A program made the position numbers and the translations under genes. The notes below the pieces were generated by a model. That model was not told where the DNA came from, did not search any database, and worked only from the letters and a program-made list of their open reading frames with translations. From a virus, in IMG/VR virus record IMGVR_UViG_3300042291_001557, positions 1-64,000 of that record: a stretch of 64,000 nt of DNA. The stretch is one strand, 5' to 3'. Below, in pieces: positions 35,697 to 44,488 of this stretch. The first letter of the stretch is position 1. Each line of letters starts with the position of its first letter.

Positions 35697-38186
35697 ATGC
35701 CTCTTCTTGGAGCTAGAGCTACAGCCTCTAGGGGATATTTTGGTGGAGGGACCAAACCTGGTGCACCCATAATTACCAGCTCTACGCAGGGTGTTGCTTC
35801 GTTATCTATTGCTTTTACTGCTCCAGTTTTTAACGGCGGCCTTTTAATTAGCAAGTATGAATACGCTGTTTCGATAAACAACTCCACATGGACTACGTTC
35901 GCTACTGCTGTTTCGGGAACTAACCCACCAACATCTCCGGTGACTATTTCTGGTTTAACAAACGGGCAGCCGTACTACGTAAAACTTAGAGCAGTCAACG
36001 GTCTAGGTTTTGGACCGGATTCAAACGTCTGGAGCACGACCACCACTCCAAGAACAACGCCCGATGCACCAACACTAACTTCTGTTACTCGTGGTTTTAG
36101 AAGACTCACTGCGGCATTTACGGCCCCAGCTTTTAACGGTGGAAGTGCAATAACAGACTATGAGTACTCAATAAACGGAGGTACGACATGGGCATCAATG
36201 GTGCAGGCAACAACTGCTGATTATCCGATTACTGGTCTCTCCGACTTTACGTCCTACGATGTGCGTGTGAGAGCCATGAACGTAGCTCCAGGCGGAGGAA
36301 CGCGCAGCGCCTTAATAAACGCTTACACTGCTGGAATCCCAGGAACCGTAACTGGCGTTAGTGGAACATCCAACGCTAACGCAGCGTCCGTGGTTTCATG
36401 GACTGCGCCAGATGCAAACGGTGACGGGATAGATGACTACACGATTCAGTACTCAACTACTTCAGACTTTTCTTCTGATATAAATACTTTTGCCCATACG
36501 GCATCCGCTGCTACTTCACAATCTATTCCACTCACAAACGGAACGACTTATTATTTTAGAGTTAAAGCAGTAAACGCAGTTGGTTCATCCCTTGACTGGT
36601 CAGCTATTTCGGGAGGTGCAAGACCAGCAATTATTGCAGGAATACCAACTTCGATTACTCAAAGCTCAGGAAATGGCTCTTACACAATCGGATGGACAGC
36701 CCCAACGGGCACTCCGCCATTCTCTTATGTTGTTCAAATAACCACCGCAAACGAGACCGCATGGGACACGGCAAAAGAAGTTACCGTAACGTCTCTTAGT
36801 AAAACCTTTACTGGCCTGTCTAACGGTTCTTCTTACCGAGCCAGAGTTTATGCTTACAACGCTGCGGGAGCAACTGCTCCGTATTGGGTTGAAAGCACGG
36901 CGCAAACGCCATCCACGGTTCCTGACAACGTCGCAACTCCTACATCGTCTGCAGGAGATAGATTCTTTAAAATTGACTGGGTAGCACCAACAGGAACTGG
37001 AACTGGTGGCTCACCAATAACAACGTATTGGGCTCAATATTCTACTGACAATGTCAATTGGGTAGGGACTGTGGATGTTGGAAACGTTCTTACCAAAACA
37101 TGGACCAGCAATGGTACCACTTTCAAAAATGACGGAACAACTTATTATGGACGTGTTATAGCATTTAACGTCAGAGGCAATAGCGTTGCATGGTCGGCTG
37201 GGTCACCTGGAAGAGCGCCAGCAATGGTTATTCCAACAATGAACTGGGTTGATTCTTCAGCTACAAAATATTCAGACTGGAGCATGTCCTGGTCTGGAAC
37301 AACTGGATATACGTACCAAACTCAGAAGTATTACACCTCATGGGCAGACTTCGGGGGCTCACAAAGCGGTTCTGGTGCAAAAACAAGCGACTCGTTTACT
37401 GTTGGGTATGGGGCGTCTGTTTATGGCAGAGTAAAAGTAACGGACCCTGATGGTGTTGTTGATTACACGAACCAAAGGTATGTTACCGCCGGAAGAGCTG
37501 CCGGTTCAGATACCGACACATATAGCTGGAATGACTGGGTGTACACAAACGGAACTGCTACCGGGAGTGTCATTGCTTCCAATCGGAGCTACGATACTGA
37601 GGAACAGTTTAACGGAGAATCCTCCACAAATGTCTATCCCATTTCGTACCCTCACGTTTTTGATGACAACACCGACGGAACGCTTGGCTCCACCAACGGT
37701 AACATAGTCTATGTTTATGCCGTAAGAATAAGAATGACCCGTGCCAACAGTGAGGTATTTGACCTCACAGCCAATACTCAAACTAACACAACTGGAAGAA
37801 AAGTTTTCTTCTATGGTCCTGGAAGTCTCGGGATGCGCCTCTGGAAACAGACCGATGGTACACCAGTGGGCCAAAGCTGGGGAACCCCAGACCAAACAGT
37901 CAACTCCTTCTGGACCGGAACGGCCCAAAAGGAGCACACATGGAATGTCGACAATACCGTTACCGGTAACGTACTTGTTAATGGCGTGCGCTGTTTGCGA
38001 GCTCCCGGTAATGAATGGTTTATATCCGGGAGCAATGCCGCTGGAACTGTATACTCCACCAACTGGGGTACCGTTGTGAGCGGTGCAGCAACAACCGTAG
38101 CGCTCACCGTGTATTATTTCCGTGCCACCAGGACATTCACTACATACGCCAATGATTACGGCGCAACAAATTCAACCTATGGCTGA
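35697..38186 (+). CDS. Tail protein with fibronectin type III repeats
   Basis: 829 residues. At least four or five FN3 domains in tandem can be read by PDAPT/VPDNVAT starts and the YYVKLRAVNGLG, YDVRVRAMNV, YYFRVKAVNAVG and YRARVYAYNAAG strand signatures (about residues 20-125, 125-215, 215-310, 310-405, 405-500). The C-terminal 300 residues are Trp/Tyr/Asn-rich without FN3 motifs and may form the receptor-binding head. FN3 domains in tail proteins are thought to bind host surface sugars weakly. Confidence 0.8.
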   Translation: MPLLGARATASRGYFGGGTKPGAPIITSSTQGVASLSIAFTAPVFNGGLLISKYEYAVSINNSTWTTFATAVSGTNPPTSPVTISGLTNGQPYYVKLRAVNGLGFGPDSNVWSTTTTPRTTPDAPTLTSVTRGFRRLTAAFTAPAFNGGSAITDYEYSINGGTTWASMVQATTADYPITGLSDFTSYDVRVRAMNVAPGGGTRSALINAYTAGIPGTVTGVSGTSNANAASVVSWTAPDANGDGIDDYTIQYSTTSDFSSDINTFAHTASAATSQSIPLTNGTTYYFRVKAVNAVGSSLDWSAISGGARPAIIAGIPTSITQSSGNGSYTIGWTAPTGTPPFSYVVQITTANETAWDTAKEVTVTSLSKTFTGLSNGSSYRARVYAYNAAGATAPYWVESTAQTPSTVPDNVATPTSSAGDRFFKIDWVAPTGTGTGGSPITTYWAQYSTDNVNWVGTVDVGNVLTKTWTSNGTTFKNDGTTYYGRVIAFNVRGNSVAWSAGSPGRAPAMVIPTMNWVDSSATKYSDWSMSWSGTTGYTYQTQKYYTSWADFGGSQSGSGAKTSDSFTVGYGASVYGRVKVTDPDGVVDYTNQRYVTAGRAAGSDTDTYSWNDWVYTNGTATGSVIASNRSYDTEEQFNGESSTNVYPISYPHVFDDNTDGTLGSTNGNIVYVYAVRIRMTRANSEVFDLTANTQTNTTGRKVFFYGPGSLGMRLWKQTDGTPVGQSWGTPDQTVNSFWTGTAQKEHTWNVDNTVTGNVLVNGVRCLRAPGNEWFISGSNAAGTVYSTNWGTVVSGAATTVALTVYYFRATRTFTTYANDYGATNSTYG

Positions 38187-38198
38187 TAATGTTTTGTC

Positions 38199-38417
38199 AT
38201 GCGTGAACAAATAGGCAAAAACCAAAAATCTAGTCCTACTGACTTTTTAAAATCAGATACAGAATTTGCGCCGACTACACTTCAACGCGAGCGTTACTCA
38301 ATCTGCAAGGAATGCCCAGAACTTACGAAAGTTACAAAGCAATGCAAGCAATGTGGTTGTTTTATGAACTTAAAAGTGAAGCTTGGTCATGCAGTCTGCC
38401 CACTAGGTAAGTGGTGA
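38199..38417 (+). CDS. Small Cys-rich zinc-binding-like protein
   Basis: 72 residues. Six Cys in a zinc-ribbon-like spacing: SICKECPEL (C-x2-C), then KQCKQCGCF and HAVCPLGKW at the end. Similar short proteins occur beside tail genes in T4-like cyanophages; their role is not known to me. It closes the rightward block and its last 15 bases overlap the end of the leftward glycosyltransferase gene. Confidence 0.65.
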   Translation: MREQIGKNQKSSPTDFLKSDTEFAPTTLQRERYSICKECPELTKVTKQCKQCGCFMNLKVKLGHAVCPLGKW

Positions 38418-39473
38418 TTTCAGCTCGTAGAAACCTTTGCCCCACAAAGTCATAAGGCGAGTGAAGTACTTTTCATAGAGAAGCGCATTTGTTTCCAAGC
38501 CGAACCTATCGACCGCATACTCACGAATGGCCTTGCGGTCCAAGCTCGGTGCCGCAACTGCTGCGTCAATGAATTCCTGCAATGTCCTGCAGCGAAAGCC
38601 GTTGACCCCATGAACTACGTTTTCGGGAAAAGCGCCCCAATCGGTTGTGATAACCGGAGTGCCACAGGCCATCGCCTCAGCCACAACTAAACCAAAAGGC
38701 TCGGTGTAAATAGTTGGCACAAATGAGGCAATTGCCCCACCCATGAGCCTTGCTCGCTCTTCGGTTCCAACCACCCCAACATACTCTCCGTAAGCAGGCG
38801 GAGTTCCCTGTCCAGCGACCACCAGACGCTTCCCAAGGGCCTTACAGACGTCTGCGGCTATCTGATAGCCCTTTCGCTCTATAAGGCGTCCTATGAACAA
38901 ATAGTAGTCATCTGGGGTTTCCCTGAATGGGAAGTCATTGATGTCCACATGGCCCGGAATTACGTCGTCATAGAACTGCCCGTCTACGTCATGTGGGTTG
39001 GTGACCGCTGCTCCGTAGCAGACATGCATCCATGCGTAGGACTCAAAAACCTTGTATTTGGCAAAGATGCCACCATAGCCAACCTCAAACTCCACGGTCA
39101 TATTGTTGGGAAAGGCGTCGGCTACTCCCTTGTGTGCCAGCCCGCCAATAACGCAAATAAAGTCTTTTGGTTGGATTCTTTTACCTATCTCGGCAATGAT
39201 GTTCTTATTCATATTCTGCCAATGGGGCAAGGAATAGTCAAAAGAGGCGAGAGTGTAGTGGTTCCCGTTTAAGGACTGAAGACGCTCTTCTTCGGTGATG
39301 CACATAACGTGCTCAGTGCAGGGGGCTTCATTAAACTCCCCGCTGTACAAGAAAACTTCATGACTCAAAGACGTCATCATTATTGCAAACTTACGGACAT
39401 TCTCCGTAAACGCACATGACGTAAATTCTTTTGTCGTATTTGTGTGGGGGAGGCTAATTAGGTGAAATCTCAT
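38403..39473 (-). CDS. GT4-type (GT-B fold) glycosyltransferase
   Basis: 356 residues. The C-terminal half carries family-4 signatures: YYLFIGRLIERKGYQIA, RLVVAGQG, then FVPTIYTEPFGLVVAEAMACGTPVI with the conserved Glu pair (E-x7-E), and the usual NVVHGVNGF end. It would move a sugar from a nucleotide-sugar to an acceptor. With a second transferase and three oxygenase genes upstream it may decorate hydroxylated virion proteins, or alter host surface glycans. That link is inference. Overlaps the convergent 72-aa gene by 15 bases. Confidence 0.85.
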   Translation of the reverse strand: MRFHLISLPHTNTTKEFTSCAFTENVRKFAIMMTSLSHEVFLYSGEFNEAPCTEHVMCITEEERLQSLNGNHYTLASFDYSLPHWQNMNKNIIAEIGKRIQPKDFICVIGGLAHKGVADAFPNNMTVEFEVGYGGIFAKYKVFESYAWMHVCYGAAVTNPHDVDGQFYDDVIPGHVDINDFPFRETPDDYYLFIGRLIERKGYQIAADVCKALGKRLVVAGQGTPPAYGEYVGVVGTEERARLMGGAIASFVPTIYTEPFGLVVAEAMACGTPVITTDWGAFPENVVHGVNGFRCRTLQEFIDAAVAAPSLDRKAIREYAVDRFGLETNALLYEKYFTRLMTLWGKGFYELKSPLT

Positions 39474-39498
39474 TTATGACCTCGATTAAACATTTCTA

Positions 39499-40185
39499 TC
39501 ACGGCATTAGAACTGATGATTTGAAATGCCCGACTTTAACCGCAGTGTCAACAACCGCATCAAAACCTGCATCTTTGGCTCTTTTAAACATTGCCGTATC
39601 TTCTGAAGTGACTATTCTCTTCATTACCCTTCCGTCGCTCGTTATGGTTTCTTCTTCTGCGTCGGCAAAATATGGGTTGTGGATGTTCTCGAAGACGCCC
39701 TGCTTGAAGCATACAAACCCAAAGCCGGCAGCATCTATGTTTACGTACTTTACGCTGGTGTTAAAATCTTCCATCTTTGCAAACCTGTAATCAAATATTG
39801 AGGCTTCCGAATCGTTGGCTGTTTCTTCCAAAATCTGCTGAGGGCTCTTCTTCACGACAACAGACAGGCTTCCGTCGCCCCTAATTACATAAATTCCACT
39901 AGTAATCGTGTGTGGAGATTCAATAAGCGAACAAAAATCAGACACAGACCATTCGATGTCGCTATCTATCCAGAACATGTGGGTGTAGTCAGGGTGCTCA
40001 GTGAGGGCGCGAAATGCCAACTTGTCACGCAGTTGACCAACATGGGCTCCGCTTTCGTGAAGAAAGCTTAGTTCTATATTGTTTTGCGAACAGTATTTAA
40101 CCGTGTCAAAAAAAGACCTTACATAACATGGGGAAAATTCTCGGGCAGGAGTGACGATAACGACATTCCTATTGCTCTGAATCAT
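39499..40185 (-). CDS. Putative GT-A fold glycosyltransferase (DxD type)
   Basis: 228 residues. The N-terminus VIVTPAREFSPCYVRSFFDT, a helix, HVGQLRDKLAFRALTEH, then THMFWIDSDIEW with the DxD metal site, recall GT-A transferases of the Anp1/GT62-like group found in phages and giant viruses. The C-terminal VTSEDTAMFKRAKDAGFDAVVDTAVKVGHF includes the usual ED...H end. Lies between the GT4 enzyme and an oxygenase, and overlaps the oxygenase stop by 17 bases, so the three are likely co-expressed. Confidence 0.75.
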   Translation of the reverse strand: MIQSNRNVVIVTPAREFSPCYVRSFFDTVKYCSQNNIELSFLHESGAHVGQLRDKLAFRALTEHPDYTHMFWIDSDIEWSVSDFCSLIESPHTITSGIYVIRGDGSLSVVVKKSPQQILEETANDSEASIFDYRFAKMEDFNTSVKYVNIDAAGFGFVCFKQGVFENIHNPYFADAEEETITSDGRVMKRIVTSEDTAMFKRAKDAGFDAVVDTAVKVGHFKSSVLMP

Positions 40186-40954
40186 CTGTCAAATCTTTGC
40201 TTTGGGCTTCCGTCCATGTGAACTCGGTTTTTGGTTCCTCAAACACTTCGTGGTTAATAGTATTTACTGGCGTGTCGTCAGTATTTTCCTCAAAGTCCAA
40301 ACTCGTCGTGACAAAACAGCTAATTATCCACTTGTCCGAAGAATAAGGGACCAATCCCATGTGTGGGTGAGTCCAACTTGTAGGAAACAAAACAATTTTA
40401 CCGATTTCCGCATCGACAGAACAATCATGAATTCTAAAACTTGTCCCCCCGCCATCGGTAACGGTATTTAGGTAGACGACGACAGCTAAAACTCTTGTGT
40501 GGTTTTTGCCGTTTTCGTCCGGCCTTGGATAGTCCCATGGTAAACCGTCGACATGCTCTCTATAGAAACCGTCATTTTTAAAGTACCTCTGAATTCTTAA
40601 TCCAGTAATGTCCAGATTCGGGACAGACCAGAATTGTGGAAACATTTGGATGTAATCATTTATGCACGACCATATGCGCGCATAGAGGTACTCACTGACT
40701 GCCGCATACTGGTGGTAATACTTGGTGGAATCAACCGTGTATATATTTGGGTCCATCAACCCAGTGTCCATACAGCGTTTAATGCCTGTATTCACGCCAC
40801 CTATAGTCGGCCCCTGAGTAAAAAAGCCAACGTTTAAAAAATCTTCCAAAAGGTTAGACACTAAAGATTCACATCTTTCTGCATCTAGAGCCTCCTTGTA
40901 TTCGGCTATATATGAATATTTTCCAAGAGGAAAAGATGCTTTGGTTAATCCCAT
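40169..40954 (-). CDS. 2-oxoglutarate/Fe(II) dioxygenase, prolyl-4-hydroxylase-like
   Basis: 261 residues from the ATG at 40954 with AAAGGA nine bases upstream; an upstream in-frame start at 40990 lies inside the next gene. The double-stranded beta-helix iron site is visible: His and Asp in FYREHVDGLPWDY, the distal His in SWTHPHMGLVPYSSDKWIISCF, which also supplies the 2-oxoglutarate-binding basic residue. RVLAVVVYLNTVTDGGGTSF is the conserved strand of P4H-type enzymes. It could hydroxylate Pro, Lys or Asn in virion proteins. This enzyme has no counterpart in the other cassette. Confidence 0.85.
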   Translation of the reverse strand: MGLTKASFPLGKYSYIAEYKEALDAERCESLVSNLLEDFLNVGFFTQGPTIGGVNTGIKRCMDTGLMDPNIYTVDSTKYYHQYAAVSEYLYARIWSCINDYIQMFPQFWSVPNLDITGLRIQRYFKNDGFYREHVDGLPWDYPRPDENGKNHTRVLAVVVYLNTVTDGGGTSFRIHDCSVDAEIGKIVLFPTSWTHPHMGLVPYSSDKWIISCFVTTSLDFEENTDDTPVNTINHEVFEEPKTEFTWTEAQSKDLTDDSEQ

Positions 40955-41724
40955 TTGCGTTGTTCCTTTCTGTATTTGCCCCTGCGCCAACTAGGGAGAA
41001 GAGGAATTGGTCCACCAAAACCTCTTTCGTAAATAAGCTTAAATACGTTCTCGTCACCAACGTGCATTTTTGAAACATTATCAGAACGTTTAAAAAAAGT
41101 CATTTGGGCAATAGGGGTCCCCTGAGGAATGTAGAACTCTTTGTCCGTCAACACGTTTAAAATTATATTGACCGTATGGTAATAATCCGTGTTTATTACT
41201 CCCGGGATTACGTCAAACTCGGGCCTTGGATTAAGAAGCGAACCAGTCAGAATGCTTGAATATCCTTTTGGCGTCATAAAGCAAAACGGATTCCCAAGCT
41301 TTATGTATTGCCCTTCGCCAACAGATGGGTTTCTTCTTTCCGTAAACGGACAGTCCCCTGTTTGTTTTCTTTCAAAATGCTGTATTGAGCCCATAATTTT
41401 TATGTTTTTTCTGTCGACATTAAACTCAGACTGAATGTCAATACCATTGGGATGAGGCCTTACTCGTAGGTCGGCCCACAATGGGATGGTCACACCGTTA
41501 TGCATCAGGTCTTGTCCGCCAGGGCAATACCTATAACCGTCCTCTAGAGGGGTTTTGGTCGTCCAGTCGTCTTTGGAGAACTTGTTCATGTAGGGCATAA
41601 TATCTTCATCGCCTAACAACCTATTGTCTTCTGCGGTTATTAATATTTCCCCTGGCTTCAACTTGGGTAACTGGTTTACCCTGGATACGCCATCTAGATA
41701 AACAACATTTTTAGAAGATTTCAT
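40945..41724 (-). CDS. Halogenase-coupled protein, dUTPase-like C-terminal pattern (copy B)
   Basis: 259 residues from the ATG at 41724, which overlaps the halogenase stop by 14 bases. A paralogue lies in the same place after the other halogenase (50916-51710). Shared parts: LKPGEILITAEDNRL/VKPGQIRFTPMDNRL, GVTIPLWADLRV, TGDCPFTERR, and PGVINTDYYHTVNIILNVL with QGTPIAQMTFFKR. The last two resemble motifs III and IV of the trimeric dUTPase/dCTP deaminase fold, but the motif III Asp is Asn here, so dUTPase activity is unlikely. A structural or substrate-presenting partner of the halogenase is inferred. Confidence 0.7.
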   Translation of the reverse strand: MKSSKNVVYLDGVSRVNQLPKLKPGEILITAEDNRLLGDEDIMPYMNKFSKDDWTTKTPLEDGYRYCPGGQDLMHNGVTIPLWADLRVRPHPNGIDIQSEFNVDRKNIKIMGSIQHFERKQTGDCPFTERRNPSVGEGQYIKLGNPFCFMTPKGYSSILTGSLLNPRPEFDVIPGVINTDYYHTVNIILNVLTDKEFYIPQGTPIAQMTFFKRSDNVSKMHVGDENVFKLIYERGFGGPIPLLPSWRRGKYRKEQRKWD

Positions 41725-43147
41725 GGTGGTATACGGTTTCAAGGTTCATGTTTGATTGTCTTATTTCGGAGAGACTAGATGAAGCATAGTGCCGATTCTG
41801 ATAATAATCAAGAGACCGAGAACATGATTCCTTTGTTATCAAACCCTGCCCTTGCGCCACATGCCAGAAGTGCGCTATCTGAAAAAGTTCATATCCACTC
41901 TGAGGGACGTCATTGGTGGAAGGGGGCCTTTCTGACCACAACTCTAAGAGCTCGGAAAGCAAAGGGGACCTTGGGGCACTTGCTGCGTCTTTCCAGAAAC
42001 TGGTATCCCTTCTGTCCGATATGTAATGCATGCTCACCATGGCTATGAGGTTCTCGTGAAAACTTTCCATAATCGAATTGTACTTTCGGGAAAGAGACGT
42101 AGAGCCGGGTTTGAAAAATGGAATAAAACTAGATAGCGCCTTAGCCTGCTGAATTGCCGTAGAAATACTCGTAGCCTCAAGTGGCTCCATAAAAGAACTG
42201 CTCAACCCAATGGCAACACAGTTGTTTACCCACTGCTTACTGGTGTACCCAGGATTAAACTTTATAACTCTTGGCTTATCGAGAACATGACCAGTGACTT
42301 GTTCTATCTCTTTTATTGCTTGCTCTTCGTCTAGATGACCAGATGAGAAGACGTAACCATTCCCACGTCTTTCCTGGGTAGGAATCTCCCACATCCAACC
42401 AGACGACATGGCGATAGCCCTGGTGTACTGCCTTATCAGACCGTTCGGGTCAGGTTTTGTCGGGAAAGGTATAGCCGTATCCGTAAGTAAATATCGTGAT
42501 GCATCCACCCATTTGGCTTCGTCAAAATTCTTAATTAGGAACTTTGAAAACCCCGAAGCGTCTATCCAGAAATCAGAATAATATGTTTCTGAATTTGACG
42601 CAACCGACTGTATGTACCCGGTTTCATCAATCAAAGAAGAGACTAAGTCATCTATGAAAATCTTTATATTTTTCCTGGAACAAATTTTTTGAAGATAATG
42701 ATTCAGCTTAAATGTGTCAAAATGATATTGATTTGTGTTTCTATGGATATGTTCTGATTTGACTACTTTTGTTTCAATAAACCCAGGATGAGTTATTGTG
42801 TTGGTGAGCAGCTTGCCTTGCTCATGAATGTATTCATACAGAGGTATGTTTTCATTTTTAATAAAATAACCACTAATACTGTGAAAATAATCAGGAGTGT
42901 GATTGGTCCATTTCTCAAACCGAATACCAAGTTTGTGCGTAGCGGCAGTTTCCCTGACCATCTCATCAATGTCTATTCCTGCTATTTCAACAAAGCTATG
43001 CCAATGCTCCGTACTACCTTCGCCAACTCCAATTATGCCAATAGTTTTTGACTCAATAATTGAAACGTCAAGCAAGGGAAGCTTGCTTTTTAGAACTATC
43101 GCCGCAACAAGACCAGCAGTCCCTGCCCCTACAACCATAACCTTCAT
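41711..43147 (-). CDS. Flavin-dependent tryptophan-halogenase-like enzyme (copy B)
   Basis: 478 residues. The family uses FADH2, O2 and halide to halogenate aromatic rings. Seen: Rossmann FAD loop VVGAGTAGL near residues 5-14, GVGEGSTEHW, the catalytic Lys72 in ATHKLGIRF at the PrnA Lys79 position, the FYSDFWIDASGFSK-type segment, GWMWEIPTQERRG matching the W-x-W-x-I-P signature, and SSFMEPLEATS holding the Glu of the EPLES motif (Ser is replaced by Ala). Length is near the usual 500-540. AGGT lies five bases before the ATG. It follows the oxygenase gene by three bases. Viral relatives are known in cyanophages. Substrate unknown. Confidence 0.9.
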   Translation of the reverse strand: MKVMVVGAGTAGLVAAIVLKSKLPLLDVSIIESKTIGIIGVGEGSTEHWHSFVEIAGIDIDEMVRETAATHKLGIRFEKWTNHTPDYFHSISGYFIKNENIPLYEYIHEQGKLLTNTITHPGFIETKVVKSEHIHRNTNQYHFDTFKLNHYLQKICSRKNIKIFIDDLVSSLIDETGYIQSVASNSETYYSDFWIDASGFSKFLIKNFDEAKWVDASRYLLTDTAIPFPTKPDPNGLIRQYTRAIAMSSGWMWEIPTQERRGNGYVFSSGHLDEEQAIKEIEQVTGHVLDKPRVIKFNPGYTSKQWVNNCVAIGLSSSFMEPLEATSISTAIQQAKALSSFIPFFKPGSTSLSRKYNSIMESFHENLIAMVSMHYISDRRDTSFWKDAASAPRSPLLSELLELWSERPPSTNDVPQSGYELFQIAHFWHVAQGQGLITKESCSRSLDYYQNRHYASSSLSEIRQSNMNLETVYHHEIF

Positions 43148-43150
43148 GAG

Positions 43151-43777
43151 CTACCTAAGCCATGTTACGAAGGCATACTTGATGCCAAAATTGTTTTCCT
43201 CTACGGGGTGAGCTGTATGTCTATACAAATAGTTTGACGGAAACAAAACCATAGAACCAGCAGAGGGAGAAACCTTTATGCCGAAATAATCAAACTCCAA
43301 TTCGCCTCCGTTGAAGTCGTCATTAAACCACCCGACACAGCTAAGAATGCGACCATTTTCCGAGCCGTAATCACAATGAGAACTGTATTCTCCACCGCTT
43401 GGGTATTTTAATACTCTGTATCCTTCGTCGGTAGACAGCTCAAGGCTGTACTTATCACGATAATGATAAACCGCTGCGTCTATGTTCTTGAATATTTTTT
43501 TCCAGAGTACTGCTGCCGGTTTCATTCTTGGAATATTTTCTATTTTGTTAGCTTGCAGGGGGTTCAACTCCATTTGTACAGACATTCTGTACGATGAAAT
43601 TTTACCGTTGTCAGTTTCTGAATTTTCCCACATCAAGTATGGCCAGTCTTCTTTTGACTCAGATTCAATAAGTTCTATGATGTTTTCAGGTGAAAATATG
43701 TTTTTGTACATAATTACGCCAGGGGCCAACTCTACTATTTCTGAGCTTTCTATAATTTCGTTAACAGACATCATCAT
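43151..43777 (-). CDS. 2OG/Fe(II) oxygenase, P4H-like (cassette B)
   Basis: 208 residues. Iron ligands in SSHCDYGSENGR (H-x-D) and the distal His in YRHTAHPVEENN, plus FGIKYAFVTWL carrying the basic residue for 2-oxoglutarate. The GGELEFDYFGIKVSPSAGSMVLFPSN strand set is typical of prolyl-4-hydroxylase/PKHD-like enzymes. It is paralogous to the gene at 53224-53805, and in both cassettes lies just upstream of the halogenase, so halogenation and hydroxylation may act on the same protein. It overlaps the gene before it by 17 bases. Confidence 0.85.
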   Translation of the reverse strand: MMMSVNEIIESSEIVELAPGVIMYKNIFSPENIIELIESESKEDWPYLMWENSETDNGKISSYRMSVQMELNPLQANKIENIPRMKPAAVLWKKIFKNIDAAVYHYRDKYSLELSTDEGYRVLKYPSGGEYSSHCDYGSENGRILSCVGWFNDDFNGGELEFDYFGIKVSPSAGSMVLFPSNYLYRHTAHPVEENNFGIKYAFVTWLR

Positions 43778-44204
43778 TTACCGTAAAATCAAAAGTGTGA
43801 ATAATCTTATCTTTATACCAAACGCAAATAGCACAATCTCCCGGCGCACCAAAATTAAGCCCAAAATGAATAGAATGCCTATTTATTTTTTTTACATCTA
43901 GAAATCTGTGCCCATTTGGCTCTCCCACAATGTAGAGAAAAAGACTAATTTTTACATCATCATCAAATACGAGAAATTCGTTTTTGTAATCAATCCGAAT
44001 TAATTGATTTACCTTGACAGGAGAATGAGAAAACTTTATTGAATGCTCTGTTGGGATAGAAATCGGACGAGGGGTGTCTCTGTCAAAAATCAAATCTTTG
44101 GTTCTCTCGTTGTCGCCGATAAGTATGGGGGCGACGTGGAGTCTAGATAATTCCTCTGCTGTGGGAAGCATTTCTTCTGTTGGACAAAAAATTACTGTAT
44201 CCAT
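43761..44204 (-). CDS. Small beta-rich protein of unknown role (cassette B)
   Basis: 147 residues from the ATG at 44204; an earlier TTG at 44216 is possible. The first 80 residues hold RPISIPTEHSIKFS and VNQLIRIDYKNEFLVFDDD, the rest is strand-rich: FLDVKKINRHSIHFGLNFGAPGDCAICVWYKDKI. It corresponds in place, size and end pattern to the 138-aa gene at 53802-54218 (both have VRQVHSLRFRSRYVSLGNW- or INRHSIHFGLNFG-like segments). Not recognised as a known family. Its stop overlaps the oxygenase start. Confidence 0.6.
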   Translation of the reverse strand: MDTVIFCPTEEMLPTAEELSRLHVAPILIGDNERTKDLIFDRDTPRPISIPTEHSIKFSHSPVKVNQLIRIDYKNEFLVFDDDVKISLFLYIVGEPNGHRFLDVKKINRHSIHFGLNFGAPGDCAICVWYKDKIIHTFDFTVNDDVC

Positions 44205-44230
44205 AAATAGACACAATAGCAGTTAATTCT

Positions 44231-44479
44231 TTATTCCGCCTGAAGTCGAGCAAGGCTGGCCCGTGTAGTCTTTATTCCTACAACCAACATTCGGAAATGA
44301 GTTGAATACATATAAGACTCGCCGTCTTCAGGAACTTCAAAAGTATCCATGTCTACGGTGAGAGGGTCTATCCCTGACTGTATGCAAGTTGTGAAAAAAT
44401 TAGAGTACGCGGTCTCTAGCGCTTTGGTAAGGAGATTTACTGTTTCTTCTGTCGTTATTTCGTCTCTTAGTTCTGGCAT
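44231..44479 (-). CDS. Small helical protein (cassette B)
   Basis: 82 residues with GAGGA before the ATG. Helical: ITTEETVNLLTKALETAYSNFFTTC, then GIDPLTVDMDTFEVPEDGESY and a last helix. It matches in size and order (a DP-x-T-x-D segment in the middle, final helix) the 75-aa gene at 54215-54442. It lies between the giant adhesin-like gene and the small beta-rich gene. Unknown function; a chaperone for the adhesin is a guess. Confidence 0.6.
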   Translation of the reverse strand: MPELRDEITTEETVNLLTKALETAYSNFFTTCIQSGIDPLTVDMDTFEVPEDGESYMYSTHFRMLVVGIKTTRASLARLQAE

Positions 44480-44488
44480 TTTTCCTCT

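Noticed and set aside
40945-41724. Functional dUTPase assignment
   Set aside because: The motif III catalytic Asp is replaced and motifs I and V cannot be placed; only the fold hint is kept.
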